From: VRUE01 sp963788975
GTDB lineage: Bacteria; Actinomycetota; Thermoleophilia; Solirubrobacterales; 70-9
DNA: 64,000 bases
Assembly: GCA_963788975.1 (NCBI GenBank)
Contig: CAWBIJ010000004.1
Coordinates: 1,116,001 to 1,180,000, forward strand
Direction: 5' to 3'
Shown here: positions 43,241-53,358 of the stretch, piece by piece
How positions within the stretch are numbered: the stretch's first letter is position 1
How the letters are laid out: each line of letters begins with the position of its first letter
The notes under the pieces: generated by a model
Told to the model about the DNA's origin: nothing
Seen by the model: only the letters and a program-made list of their open reading frames with translations
Databases searched by the model: none
Position numbers and translations under genes: made by a program

Positions 43241-43999
43241 CTATAGAGCCCGACAGGGCTTTTCGACGCTGCCGTCGATGATCGTGCCGTCGGCGAAGGT
43301 GAAGCGCCCGCGAGTTTCGAGGACGCCGTCGCTGCAGCGCGCGGAGATGTAGCTGCGCTCGCTGCCGCGAAAGCGGAATCGAGCGCCGACGTCCGCTTCC
43401 ACCCGGGCAAGCGACCCCCGACCACCGGCGATCGTCGGGATCTCCACCGTGGCGCGGTATGAGTAGCCGGCCCGCCGTTCGAGCGGGATCACGACGGCAA
43501 AGGTCTGCAGCGCCGGCACGGTCGTCTGGGCGTGGAAGATCACCGTTGGCTTGCCGTCCTGTCGAGGCGCGTTGAAGAGCGTCAGCGGCGACGTAACGCG
43601 GAACGGCGCGCCTCCCTCGACCGCGATCAGGGCATCGACCTGCCCCGTGCCGACCATCGCCTTCTCGCAGAGCCTCCTGGCCTGCTGCGGGCTTGCCGTC
43701 TCGACCTGCGATCGGGAGCAGGTCGCCAACCCGTTCGTGTCCAGGCGTCCGTCGCGGTCGAAGTTGAGAACCATGGACTGCAGTGGCGGCGGAGCGCCAC
43801 CGCCGACTGCCTTGACCGAAGCCCAGCCCTCGAAGTCGATTGGTGCGAACTCACGGCGCGGCAGCTCACGCGGCGTGAACCCGCCGTCGGCGCGCAGCAC
43901 GAGGCCGTTCACCTTGACCAGCGCGGCGCCGGCCCCACCCGCGAGTAGCAGAGAGGCAATCGACGCCCCGATCGCCAGAGTCTTCTTCACCCACTTCAA
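43241..43999 (-). CDS. Secreted protein, paralogue of 57939-58700
   Basis: This 252-residue exported protein has a signal peptide (MKWVKKTLAIGASIASLLLA) and a beta-rich mature part. It shares with the protein at 57939-58700 the pattern of an N-terminal GLVLRADGGFTPRELPR-like segment, a VVDFD/VLNFDRDG segment, a C...C pair around residue 95-115, IPTIAGGRGS and a final Cys-containing strand. The function is unknown. It is divergent from the MmpL transporter gene. Confidence 0.75.
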   Translation of the reverse strand: MKWVKKTLAIGASIASLLLAGGAGAALVKVNGLVLRADGGFTPRELPRREFAPIDFEGWASVKAVGGGAPPPLQSMVLNFDRDGRLDTNGLATCSRSQVETASPQQARRLCEKAMVGTGQVDALIAVEGGAPFRVTSPLTLFNAPRQDGKPTVIFHAQTTVPALQTFAVVIPLERRAGYSYRATVEIPTIAGGRGSLARVEADVGARFRFRGSERSYISARCSDGVLETRGRFTFADGTIIDGSVEKPCRAL

Positions 44000-44155
44000 A
44001 GGTAGCGCGAAGTGGATTTCTTAACACAGTCTTCTGCAACATCCGCCCTCTTCGCTGCTCGGACCGCCAAACTATCGTCCGTGTCCTTGAGGAGAGGGAG
44101 CAGGGGGCGGAGCGATTCTTCGCGCGGCGACGGCGAGGACGAAGCGCGCCCGCCC

Positions 44156-47100
44156 ATGTCGCTGCGGCATCCGCGCCGCACGCTCGGCATCGCGGCGGTC
44201 CTGGTCGCGATCCTGATCGGTTTCGGTTTCAACCTCGAGGAGAAGCTCAGCCCCAGCTCGATCGACATCCCCGGCACGTCGGCCTCACGCGCGAACGACT
44301 TGCTGGAGGAGCACTTCGGCCCCGCCTCGCCCTTCGCCGTGCTACTGCGCGGCCCCGAAGCCGCCCTCGACCGTCAGGGACCGGAGCTGATCCGCGCCCT
44401 GCGCCGCGACCCGGTCGTGACCACCGTCTCTCCCTGGGACCGCGGTAGGGTCGAGACGCTGCGGCCGGGCCCGAACAGCGCCCTGATCCTCGTCGACTTC
44501 CACGTCGAGATCAACGAGGCGGTCGACGAGAAGGTCGATCTGCTCGATCGCACGCTTGAAGAGGAGATCCGCCCTCCGGCCCTCGCCACCCAGTCGAGCT
44601 TCGCCACTCTCAGCCGTGAGATCGAGGACGAATCGATCCACGCCACAGAGCGGGCTGAGCTGATCGCGCTGCCGATCCTGCTGATCGTCCTCCTGATCGT
44701 CTTCCGCTCGCCGATCGCGGCGGCCGTGCCACTCGCCTTCGGCGCGATCTCGGTGTTCGCCTCACAGGGCCTGCTCTCGCTGCTCACCGGCTGGTTCGAC
44801 GTCAGCGCCCTGGCCCTCGTCGTCTGCACGATGATGGGCTTGGCGCTGGGGGTGGACTACGCGCTGCTGCTGGTCTCCCGCTTCCGCGAGGAGCTGACGA
44901 AGGGAGCCGCGCCGATCGACGCCGCCTGGACGACGCGGCGCACCGCCGGGCGGACGGTGATCTTCGCCGGCAGCACGCTGGTGCTCTCGATGGTTGTCGC
45001 CTTCTTCATCGTCCCGGGCGCCCTACTCGCCTCGCTGGCAGCGACGCTGGCCCTCGTCGTCGTGCTCACCGTCCTCGTCGCGAACGTCTTTGGTCCGCCG
45101 ATCCTCGTCTTGCTAGGCACCCACGTGAACCGCTGGCAGCTCGGCCAGGAACCTGGAGAGGGGAGCTCGCGGCTGATGGCGCTGGTCGGCGCCGCCCTGC
45201 GCCGCCCCGCTCCTGTCGCTGCGGCGATCGGGCTCCTCGTCCTCATCCTCGCCGCGCCGGCGCTGGCGCTGAAGACCGGTCCCTTCGACATCGGTCAGTT
45301 GCCCGAGGACAACCAGGCCCGCCAGGACGCGGAACTGATCCAAGCAGCCGGCGCCCCGGGCTTCGAAGCGCCGTTCACGATCGTCGTGGCCGCTGATCGC
45401 GGGACGATGACCGAACCCAAACGCCTCGCTGCTTTGACCCGCTGGCAGCGTCGGATCGCAAAGCAACCCGGTGTCGAGGCCGTGATCGGGCCCGGGCAAG
45501 TTTCACGTGCGGCCCAACCGTTGCGCCAAGTCGAGCAGATCTTCGTCTCCGGCGACGATAGAGGGCCGCTGGCGACCCTGAAACGGCTCGGCCCGAGTCT
45601 CGGGCGCGCTTCCGCTGGCGTCGCCACCCTCCGCGAGGGCATCTCTCAGGCTTCCTACGGCGCCGCTCTGCTTGCCAAAGGGTCCGGCACCGCCGAGGAG
45701 GGCGCGCGGATCCTTGCTGGGGGTCTTGGTCAAGCAGCCTCAGGCAGTGGCCGAGCGGTGACCGCGATCGACCGCATCGCCAGCGGTACGAGCCAGCTCG
45801 CGAAAGCTCAGGAACGCGCCTCGCTCGGCGCCCTTGGCCTCAAGCTGGCCCTGCCGGAAATCGCCCGCAACCTCAACCGGAATGGATTGCGCCGCTCGCG
45901 CATCCTGCAGAAATCTCTCAGCCAGGACGCCAAAACCAAGCTCCCCGAGTTGCGCTCCGCCTCCCAGATGGCGAGCGACCAGCTGAATGCCGCCATCTCC
46001 CTGCTCGAAGGCATGACGGTGGGCAAATCCGATCCGAACTACGGACCTGCGCTAGCGGCGGCTCGTCAGGCCGCCGCCTCGACCACCGGCATCTCGGCCG
46101 AGCTGGCGATGCTCGAAACCCGCCTGCTCCAAGACCTCGCAGAAGCCAAGCAGGTCACTTCTTGGCTCGTCACCGGCATCGTCCAGATCAAACAGGCCTC
46201 GAGAGGTGCGGACCAGCTCTCCGACGGTCTCAGGCAGATCGAGAAAGGCGGCAAGACGCTCGCCAGGGGGACCGCTCTACTTTCGAAAGAAGCGAAAGCC
46301 CTGGGCAGCGGCCTGGGTCAGCTCGCGGAGGGAGCCACCAGGCTCGCCGGAGCCCTGGGACGGCTCACCGGTGGGACGAGCGCGCTGGAGCGCGGCCTGG
46401 CTGAGGGCTATAGCCAGTCGCTGCCGCTGCAGACGAACCTGAGCCGCGCCGCGGTTCGGATAACCGACGGCAACGAGCGCCTGCAGGGCCAAATCGACGA
46501 CCTGCGCCGCACCTCGCCGGGCATCTTCGACTCCGGCTACTTCGTACTCTCCGCCCTCGACGGGGCCCGTCCGGACCTGCGCGAGCTCGCCGCCGGTGCG
46601 ATCGACGTCGACCGCGGAGGACAGGCGGCGACGCTGTTCGTGATCTCCCGCTACCCCTTCAACTCAGACGGCTCGATCGAGCTCGACAAGCGCCTCAAAG
46701 AGGACGCCGCGGCGATCGGCCGCGACACGGACTCGACCGCCGCCGTCGCCGGCGGGCCGACGACGCTGAACACCTACAGCAAGGTCACCAGGGAGCGGAT
46801 CCCGATCATCGTCGCCGCGATCACCCTCGCCACCTTCCTCGTCCTCGTCCTCGTCCTGCGTGCCCTGCCGCTGGCGGCGATCGCGGTCGGACTCAATCTG
46901 GCCACGGTCGGGGTCGCCTTCGGCATCCTGATGCTCCTCGCCGAGGTTCCCGCCAGCTGGCCTCTGGGCGGCCGCGAATACGTCGACGCGGTCGGGACGG
47001 TGATGATTTTCGGCGTCGTCTTCGGCCTCTCGATCGACTATGCGGTCTTTCTCTTGGTGCGGATGCGGGAGCGTTATGACGCCACCGGCGACCATTCCGA

Positions 47101-47359
47101 TGCGATCGCCTTCGGCCTCGAGAAGACCGCCCGGGTGATCACGGGCGCGGCGGCGATCATGATGGCGGTCTTCATCGCCTTCGCCGGCGCTTCGATCGCG
47201 ACTGTGAGCCAGCTCGGCATTGGGCTGACGGTCGCCGTAATCCTCGACGCCACGGTTGTTCGCATCGTTCTGCTGCCGGCGCTGATGCTGCTACTTGGCG
47301 AGCGGGTCTGGTGGCTGCCGCGCTCGTTGGAGCGGGTAATCCCGCGTCTCAACGTCTGA
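44156..47359 (+). CDS. MmpL/RND-family transporter
   Basis: This RND transporter of about 1067 residues has twelve helices in two halves, with large extracytoplasmic loops. The first half shows VVCTMMGLALGVDYALLLVS and the second FGVVFGLSIDYAVFLLVRMR, the proton-relay helices typical of MmpL proteins. The second loop holds a long coiled-coil region of repeating SGTxxLAxGxxxL-like heptads (about residues 490-790). MmpL proteins export lipids or lipopeptides. The ATG at 44156 begins directly before helix 1; the frame extends 48 codons farther upstream. It is followed by six mce genes. Confidence 0.87.
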   Translation: MSLRHPRRTLGIAAVLVAILIGFGFNLEEKLSPSSIDIPGTSASRANDLLEEHFGPASPFAVLLRGPEAALDRQGPELIRALRRDPVVTTVSPWDRGRVETLRPGPNSALILVDFHVEINEAVDEKVDLLDRTLEEEIRPPALATQSSFATLSREIEDESIHATERAELIALPILLIVLLIVFRSPIAAAVPLAFGAISVFASQGLLSLLTGWFDVSALALVVCTMMGLALGVDYALLLVSRFREELTKGAAPIDAAWTTRRTAGRTVIFAGSTLVLSMVVAFFIVPGALLASLAATLALVVVLTVLVANVFGPPILVLLGTHVNRWQLGQEPGEGSSRLMALVGAALRRPAPVAAAIGLLVLILAAPALALKTGPFDIGQLPEDNQARQDAELIQAAGAPGFEAPFTIVVAADRGTMTEPKRLAALTRWQRRIAKQPGVEAVIGPGQVSRAAQPLRQVEQIFVSGDDRGPLATLKRLGPSLGRASAGVATLREGISQASYGAALLAKGSGTAEEGARILAGGLGQAASGSGRAVTAIDRIASGTSQLAKAQERASLGALGLKLALPEIARNLNRNGLRRSRILQKSLSQDAKTKLPELRSASQMASDQLNAAISLLEGMTVGKSDPNYGPALAAARQAAASTTGISAELAMLETRLLQDLAEAKQVTSWLVTGIVQIKQASRGADQLSDGLRQIEKGGKTLARGTALLSKEAKALGSGLGQLAEGATRLAGALGRLTGGTSALERGLAEGYSQSLPLQTNLSRAAVRITDGNERLQGQIDDLRRTSPGIFDSGYFVLSALDGARPDLRELAAGAIDVDRGGQAATLFVISRYPFNSDGSIELDKRLKEDAAAIGRDTDSTAAVAGGPTTLNTYSKVTRERIPIIVAAITLATFLVLVLVLRALPLAAIAVGLNLATVGVAFGILMLLAEVPASWPLGGREYVDAVGTVMIFGVVFGLSIDYAVFLLVRMRERYDATGDHSDAIAFGLEKTARVITGAAAIMMAVFIAFAGASIATVSQLGIGLTVAVILDATVVRIVLLPALMLLLGERVWWLPRSLERVIPRLNV

Positions 47360-47496
47360 ATCGCGAATTTCCCCTTTGCGAAGCGCGTTGAATTCCAGTT
47401 AAGTCCCTGCTCGGACGGGCTTGCCGGGGGATCGCTCGGATACGATTCTCGCGCGGTTACACCGGGTCGGAGGCCGGGGGCCGCAAGCGACGATAC

Positions 47497-48906
47497 GTGG
47501 CTGCAGCTAAACCCCTAGGCGAGGAGAAAAGCGCGGCGCAAGGCCGGGGCATCACCCCTGTCCGCGTCGCGGTCATCGCTGCCCTCGCGGCCGCGGTGAT
47601 CGCGCTGGGGGTTGTCATCTTCGGCGGCGATGACAGCTACGAGTACGAGCTGCTCTTCCAGAATGCTGCCCAGCTCGTCACCGACAACCAAGTCCTGATC
47701 GGAGGCCAGCCGGTCGGCTCGGTCGAGAGCATCGAGCTGACCGACGACAACCTGGCCAGCATCCGCATCTCGCTGAAGCAACAGCTGCACGAGGGCTCGA
47801 CCGCAGTGATCCGTGCCACCTCGCTCTCCGGCGTTGCCAACCACTACGTCTCGATCAGCCCCGGCCCCAACAGCAACCCGGAGCTCGAGGACGGCGACAT
47901 CCTCGGCCTCGGTTCCACCACCACGGCGGTCGACCTCGACCAGTTCTTCAACACCTTCCCGCCCTCGGTGCGTCGCGGCCTCTCCCAGTTCATCAAGGGC
48001 AACGCGCAGTGGTACGCCGGCAGGGGCGAGGACGGCAACCGGGCCTACAAGTTCTTCGGCCCGGGTCTGAACCGCGCCGCCGCCTTCGCCCAGGCGCTGA
48101 ACGCCGACCAGCGCCTGCTCGAGCGCTTCGTCGTCAGCTCCAGCAGGCTGGCCACAGCCGTCGCCCACCGCGGCAACGAGCTCTCCAGCGCGATCTCCAA
48201 CGCCAGCACGGCCTTCGGGGCGATCGCCAGTGAGAACGTCGCCCTCAGCCGCAGCCTCGACCTGGTGCCACAGGTCTTCCGCCAGGGCAGCACCACCTTC
48301 GTCAACCTACGCGCAGCGCTCGATGACGTCGAACCGCTGATCGACGAGTTCAAGCCGGTGACCGACGATTTCGCCCCCTTCCTGCGCGACCTGCGGTCGG
48401 TCCTGTCCCGGGCGGTGCCGACCTTCAAGAACCTCAGCCTCACGGTGCGGCGGAAAGGGTTCGCCAACGACAGCGCCGAGCTGCTGGCGACCCTCCCCGC
48501 GGTGGAACAGCGCGCCTCGAGGACCTTCCCCCATGCCGAAGAAGGGATCTCCGCCTTCCAGCCCAACCTCAACTTCGCCCGCGCCTACACCCCCGACATC
48601 TTCAACGGGTTCGGCAAGCTGGGCCAGATCGGCGCCGGATACGACGCCAACGGCCACTACGCACGGGTCCAGGTCGCCAATCTCAACGTCTTCGACTTCA
48701 ACGATGAAAATGGCGAACTGAAACCGATCTCGCCGAGCCAGCAGTACGACGTCTTCGGCGGCTCGGCAGCGGTCAAGCGACTCTGCCCCGGCGGTGCGAC
48801 CCAGTCCGCCCCCGATGGCTCCAATCCCTTCACCGAACCGCCCTTCACCGGCTCCGGTGTGACCCCATCCGACTGCAACCCGGCCGACGCGCCACCGGGA
48901 CCATGA
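47497..48906 (+). CDS. MCE (MlaD) domain protein, first of six
   Basis: This 469-residue protein has a membrane anchor (about residues 23-43) and an MCE domain (about 47-125; QLVTDNQVLIGGQPVGSVES). A long helical region follows (LDQFFNTFPPSVRRGLSQFI), then a low-complexity Pro-rich end. MCE proteins form hexameric channels that carry lipids between membrane and envelope. The GTG start follows a 137-bp gap after the MmpL gene, so the set may have its own promoter. It overlaps the next mce gene by 4 bp. Confidence 0.88.
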   Translation: MAAAKPLGEEKSAAQGRGITPVRVAVIAALAAAVIALGVVIFGGDDSYEYELLFQNAAQLVTDNQVLIGGQPVGSVESIELTDDNLASIRISLKQQLHEGSTAVIRATSLSGVANHYVSISPGPNSNPELEDGDILGLGSTTTAVDLDQFFNTFPPSVRRGLSQFIKGNAQWYAGRGEDGNRAYKFFGPGLNRAAAFAQALNADQRLLERFVVSSSRLATAVAHRGNELSSAISNASTAFGAIASENVALSRSLDLVPQVFRQGSTTFVNLRAALDDVEPLIDEFKPVTDDFAPFLRDLRSVLSRAVPTFKNLSLTVRRKGFANDSAELLATLPAVEQRASRTFPHAEEGISAFQPNLNFARAYTPDIFNGFGKLGQIGAGYDANGHYARVQVANLNVFDFNDENGELKPISPSQQYDVFGGSAAVKRLCPGGATQSAPDGSNPFTEPPFTGSGVTPSDCNPADAPPGP

Positions 48907-50432
48907 GCAGGCGGCTGATCATCGGGCTGGTTCTGGCGGCGGTCGCCGTGCTGGTCGTCGTCCTCGCCACCGGGGACGGCGACGACGATGCCTACGTCGT
49001 TCGCGCGGTCTTCGACAGCGGCGGCTTCATGGTCAAGGGCGAGCTGGTGCGGGTCGCGGGCGCTGACGTCGGCGAAATCGAGTCGGTCGACGTGACCCGT
49101 CCGGGCGAGGTCAGCAGCTACGAAGACGGCCGCCCGCAGGCGATCTCGGGCAAGGCCGTGATCGTGATGCGGATCAACGACCCCAGTTTCCAGGACTTCC
49201 GCCGCGACGCAAGCTGCCACATCCGTCCCCAGTCACTGATCGGGGAGAAGTTCGTCGACTGCCGCCCGACCCTGCCCCGCGCGCCGGGCTCGCCGCCGCC
49301 GCCGCTGTTGCGCGAGATCCCCGAGGACCAGCCGGGGGAAGGGCAGTACCTGCTGCCGCTGGAGAACAACAGCACCAGCGTCGACCCCGACCTGATCAAC
49401 GACATCAACAGCCTGCCCTACGCGCAGCGCTTCCGCCTCATCCTCAACGAACTCGGTGCGAGCCTCGCCGGCCGCGGCGAGGACATTCGGGAGGCGGTCA
49501 AGCGGGCCAATCCCGCCCTGCGCGACGCCGGGCGCCTGATCGGGATCCTCGAGGAGCAGAGCGAAGATCTCACTCAGCTGGTGGTCGATTCCGAGGAGAT
49601 CCTCGGGCCGTTCTCGCGCGAGCGCGAGCACGTCGCCGGGTTCTTCGCCAACGCCGGCGCCGCGGGCGAAGCCAGCTCCGAACGGGGCGACGAACTGGAA
49701 GAGTCGCTGCGCAAGTTCCCCGAGTTCCTGCGCAAGTTCCGGGCCACGATGCGCAGCCTCGGTGCCTTCTCCGATGCCGCCTCGCCGGTCTTCGCCGACT
49801 TCGACCGCGCCAGCCCCGCCTACGCCGAAGCGACCCGTCTGCTGACCCCCTTCTCGGCCGCCTCGACCGTGGCGCTGAAGTCGCTCGGCGCCAGCGGCGA
49901 AGTCGCGGGGCCGCTGCTGCGCGCCACCACCCCGGTTCTCCGCAAGACGCGCGATCTCGCTCGTTCCGGCGTCGTCCCGACCAACGAACTGTCGCGATTC
50001 CTGACCAGCACGCAGCGGACGAAGGGCTTCGACGGGTTGGTCGACCTGATCTACAACGGCGCCGCCGCCAACAACGGCTTCGACCAGTACGGCCACTTCG
50101 TCCGCAGCCTCGTCACCCTGACGGCTTGTTTCGAATACACGGTGACGCCGGAAAGCCAGTGCACCTCGAACTTCAACTTCGGCGCAGAAGCCTCGAGCTC
50201 GGCCAGCTTCGCCGACCACTACCGCCTCCTGCAGGAGAAGCTGGAAAGCCAGGGCGAGAGCGCTTCGGGCGGCACGGTTGCCGGCCAGCCGCAGCGTCCC
50301 CCGGCGCCGATCTCGCCTGCCGTCCCAGCGTCTCCGGCCGGGCCCGGTCTCGGTGAGAGCCAGCAGCTCGGCGCCGGGGAATTGCCGTCGGTGCCGCAAC
50401 GTGCCCTTCTCGACTACCTCCTCGGGCCATGA
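48903..50432 (+). CDS. MCE (MlaD) domain protein, second of six
   Basis: This 509-residue protein has a membrane helix at residues 4-22 and an MCE domain (about 28-115) containing GGFMVKGELVRVAGADVGEI. The helical tail starts LPYAQRFRLILNELGASLAG, and the C-terminus is Pro/Ala rich. The MCE domain carries a longer loop (RPGEVSSYEDGRPQA) than its neighbours. It is coupled by 4-bp overlaps to the genes on both sides, as expected for subunits made in fixed proportion. Confidence 0.88.
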   Translation: MSRRLIIGLVLAAVAVLVVVLATGDGDDDAYVVRAVFDSGGFMVKGELVRVAGADVGEIESVDVTRPGEVSSYEDGRPQAISGKAVIVMRINDPSFQDFRRDASCHIRPQSLIGEKFVDCRPTLPRAPGSPPPPLLREIPEDQPGEGQYLLPLENNSTSVDPDLINDINSLPYAQRFRLILNELGASLAGRGEDIREAVKRANPALRDAGRLIGILEEQSEDLTQLVVDSEEILGPFSREREHVAGFFANAGAAGEASSERGDELEESLRKFPEFLRKFRATMRSLGAFSDAASPVFADFDRASPAYAEATRLLTPFSAASTVALKSLGASGEVAGPLLRATTPVLRKTRDLARSGVVPTNELSRFLTSTQRTKGFDGLVDLIYNGAAANNGFDQYGHFVRSLVTLTACFEYTVTPESQCTSNFNFGAEASSSASFADHYRLLQEKLESQGESASGGTVAGQPQRPPAPISPAVPASPAGPGLGESQQLGAGELPSVPQRALLDYLLGP

Positions 50433-51853
50433 GAAACCGCAGCGGCATACAGGGAGTGGCCAGCAGCCCGGCGATCGTCGGCGCGGTCACCGTGCTGGTC
50501 GTGATCGTCGCCGTCTTCCTTGCCTACAACGCCAACAACGGGCTGCCCTTCGTCTCCACGTACAACCTCACCGCCCGCGTGCCCAACGCCGACGCCCTGG
50601 TTCGGGGCAACGAGGTGAGGATCGGCGGCGCCCGCGTCGGCATCGTCAGGACGGTGACCCCGGTGCAGCTCGAGGACGGCCGAGTGGCGGCGGAACTCGA
50701 GCTCCGCCTCGACAAGACCGCCGAACCGCTGCCGGTCAACTCGACGATGATGATCCGGCCGAAGTCGCCGCTGGGCCTCAAGTACCTGCAGATCGTCCCC
50801 GGCGACTCCTCGCGCTACTTCGCCGCCGGCGACACGATCCCCGAGTCCTCCGCGCGGCCCGAACCGGTCGATATCGACGAGTTCTTCGACATGTTCGACG
50901 AGCCCACCCGGAAGTCGATCCAGCGCAACCAGGCTGGCTTTGGCAACGCCTTCGCCGGTCGCGGGCCGCAGATCAACGCCGCCTTCGCGGCGCTGCGGCG
51001 GCTGGCCGAAAGCGGCACGCCGGTGCTGCGCACGCTGGTCGCTCCCGGGACCAACTTCGGCGGCTTCTGGCGTGCCCTCGAGGCGCTCTCTGCCACCGTC
51101 GCGCCGGTCGCCGAAACGCAGGCGACCCTCTTCGTCGCCCTCGACCGCACCTTCGGCGCCTTCGCCCGCGTCTCGCGCCCCTACATCCAGGAATCGATCT
51201 CGAAGGGCGACGACACCCTCGACGCCGCGAACAAGGCACTGCCAGTGCTGCGTCCCTTCCTCGACGACTCGGCCCGTTTCTTCACCGCGCTCCAGCCCGG
51301 CGCGCGCGCCCTGGCCGACACCTCGCCGACGATCGCCGCGGCGCTGCGCGCCGGAGTCCCTGCCCTGAACGCCTCACCGACTCTCAACGCCCAGCTGGCG
51401 CCGACGGCGGAAGCCCTGCTCGCCTTCCAGGGTGCGCCTGGCGTCTTCAACGGCCTCGACCTGCTGACCGACCTCAACAACCAGCTCAGGCCGGCGATCC
51501 GTCAGATCGCGCCCGCGCAGACGGTCTGCAATTACCTGACGCTCGCCTTCCGGAACCTGGCCAGCGCCACCAGCGAGGGCAATGGGCTGGGCAACTGGCT
51601 CGCCTCGCTCGCTGTCGAGCCACCCGAAGGGCCGAACTCCGAGGGGACACCATCTTCCGCTCCCGCCAACGGGCCCCTCCCAATCAACCACCTCCATACC
51701 AACCCTTACCCGAACGTGGCGGCGCCAGGGCAAACCAGGGAGTGCGAGGCCGGCAACGAGAACTACGTCGCCGGCACGACGAGGATCGGCAACGTACCCG
51801 GCAACCAGGGGACGATCACCGCCGGCCAGATCAAAGGCCAGGGGGGTAACTGA
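50429..51853 (+). CDS. MCE (MlaD) domain protein, third of six
   Basis: This 474-residue protein has a membrane helix at about 13-31 and an MCE domain (about 36-115; NADALVRGNEVRIGGARVGI). The shared post-MCE motif is VDIDEFFDMFDEPTRKSIQR, followed by GFGNAFAGRGPQINAAFAAL, which recalls the Mce1-type tail. The C-terminus is acidic and Gly/Asn rich. The stop overlaps the next start as TGATG. Confidence 0.88.
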   Translation: MRNRSGIQGVASSPAIVGAVTVLVVIVAVFLAYNANNGLPFVSTYNLTARVPNADALVRGNEVRIGGARVGIVRTVTPVQLEDGRVAAELELRLDKTAEPLPVNSTMMIRPKSPLGLKYLQIVPGDSSRYFAAGDTIPESSARPEPVDIDEFFDMFDEPTRKSIQRNQAGFGNAFAGRGPQINAAFAALRRLAESGTPVLRTLVAPGTNFGGFWRALEALSATVAPVAETQATLFVALDRTFGAFARVSRPYIQESISKGDDTLDAANKALPVLRPFLDDSARFFTALQPGARALADTSPTIAAALRAGVPALNASPTLNAQLAPTAEALLAFQGAPGVFNGLDLLTDLNNQLRPAIRQIAPAQTVCNYLTLAFRNLASATSEGNGLGNWLASLAVEPPEGPNSEGTPSSAPANGPLPINHLHTNPYPNVAAPGQTRECEAGNENYVAGTTRIGNVPGNQGTITAGQIKGQGGN

Positions 51854-53358
51854 TGGGCCGTCTGCCGGAGCGAGACACCAGGGCGGGGGCCAAGGAGGGC
51901 GGTTTCAGGTGGCGGCCCAGCAACGCGACGATCGCGGTGATCTTCCTGCTCATCTTCACCGTCGGCCCCTACCTCGCGTTCACCAAACACATCCCCTTTA
52001 CCAGCTACGGCTACGAGCTCAAGGCGACCTTCGCCAACGGCGTCAACATCGCCAAAAACTCACCCGTGCGGATCGCCGGCGTCGACGTCGGCAAAGTGAT
52101 CTCGACCGAGCGCGACGGCGACGCCGCTACGGTCACCTTCACCGTCACCGACAAGGGCCGGCCGATCCACGAGGACGCCTTCGCCCAGATCCGCCCGCGG
52201 ATCTTCCTCGAGGGCAACTTCTTCGTCGACCTCTACCCGGGCAGCCCCAGCGCCCCGGAGATGGACAGCGGCGGCGCGATCCCGATCAGCAACACCTCGA
52301 CGACCGTGCAGCTCGACGAGATCCTGACCGCGCTGCAGGCACCGGTGCGGGCCGACTTCAGCCGCCTGCTGGAGGGCATCGGCACCGCCCTCAACCATGA
52401 GCCGACCGCCGCCGAAGACGCCACCCAGCTGCCCGAGGTGCAGGGCAAGACCGGCGGCGAGGCGCTCAACGGGGCCCTCCTCTACGGCGGCGACGCCGGC
52501 CGCTACAGCGCCCAGGTGACCAACGCCCTGCTCGGCACCCGCCCGGGCGACCTCTCCCGCATGGTTGCCGGCGCAGGCCGCTTCTTCGGCGCACTTGCCG
52601 CCAGCGAGGAGGAGCTCGAAGGCCTGATCGTCAACTTCGACGTCTTCACCGGCGCGCTTGCCGCCCAGTCCGCCAACCTGAGTACCACGGTCAACCGCCT
52701 GGCGCCGACCCTTAGCGAGGCCCGCGCCTCCTTTGCCAGCCTCAACGAGGCGCTGCCGCCGCTGCGCGCTTGGGCGATAGAGATGCGCCCCGCGATCGCC
52801 GAGCTGCCCGGGCTGATCGACGCTGCCGAGCCCTGGACCGAACAGGCCTACCCGCTGCTCTCGGGTCGCGAGCTGGGCGGGACGGCCCGGCTGCTCGAGG
52901 AAGCGACGCCGGGGCTAGCCGGATCCGCTCAGCTCGGCAAGGCGCTCGTCCTGCCGCAGATCAACCGGATCAGCCTCTGCACGAGCCAGGTGATCGTGCC
53001 CACCGGCAACCAGACGATCAACGACCAGTTCAGCACCGGCGGGCCCAACTACCGTGAGTTCTTCTACATGCTCGCCAACTTCTCCGGCTGGGGCCAGGGC
53101 ATCGACGGCAACGGCTCCTTCCTTCGCGTCCAGCCCGGTGGCGGCGACACCCTGGTCAGCGCCGAAAATCCCTTCGGCAACCTGACCACGGACAAAGTCG
53201 ACTTCGCCCACACGATCGCCGCTCCAAGCGGCACCCAGCCCCAGCTGGGCGGCCGCCCGCCGAAGAAGCCAGGTGTGCGCTGCGACAGGAACCCGGTCCC
53301 TGACGTCAACGGCCCTCTCGGCCAGGTGGGCCCCCCGACTCCGGCGGCGATCCCATGA
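51853..53358 (+). CDS. MCE (MlaD) domain protein, fourth of six
   Basis: This 501-residue protein has about 30 charged residues before the membrane helix (residues 31-50), then the MCE domain (about 56-135; NGVNIAKNSPVRIAGVDVGK). A helical tail follows, with VQLDEILTALQAPVRADFSR and a cysteine in INRISLCTSQVIV. It ends in a Pro-rich segment. It overlaps the fifth gene by 4 bp. Confidence 0.88.
   Translation: MGRLPERDTRAGAKEGGFRWRPSNATIAVIFLLIFTVGPYLAFTKHIPFTSYGYELKATFANGVNIAKNSPVRIAGVDVGKVISTERDGDAATVTFTVTDKGRPIHEDAFAQIRPRIFLEGNFFVDLYPGSPSAPEMDSGGAIPISNTSTTVQLDEILTALQAPVRADFSRLLEGIGTALNHEPTAAEDATQLPEVQGKTGGEALNGALLYGGDAGRYSAQVTNALLGTRPGDLSRMVAGAGRFFGALAASEEELEGLIVNFDVFTGALAAQSANLSTTVNRLAPTLSEARASFASLNEALPPLRAWAIEMRPAIAELPGLIDAAEPWTEQAYPLLSGRELGGTARLLEEATPGLAGSAQLGKALVLPQINRISLCTSQVIVPTGNQTINDQFSTGGPNYREFFYMLANFSGWGQGIDGNGSFLRVQPGGGDTLVSAENPFGNLTTDKVDFAHTIAAPSGTQPQLGGRPPKKPGVRCDRNPVPDVNGPLGQVGPPTPAAIP

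Noticed and set aside
44100..44137. GCGGAGCGATTCTTCGCG resembles the two ends of the 48-bp cassette repeat
   Set aside because: Only the ends match, the middle is missing, and it is not placed at a stop/start junction; chance in GC-rich DNA is more likely.
45500..45509. GTTTCACGTG, half of a parS site, inside the MmpL gene
   Set aside because: The second half (CGGCCC) does not match; only 10 of 16 positions agree.
47421..47446. TTGCCG and TACGAT as promoter of the mce operon
   Set aside because: The spacer is only 14 bp, too short for a normal sigma-70 promoter; the true promoter is not evident by eye.
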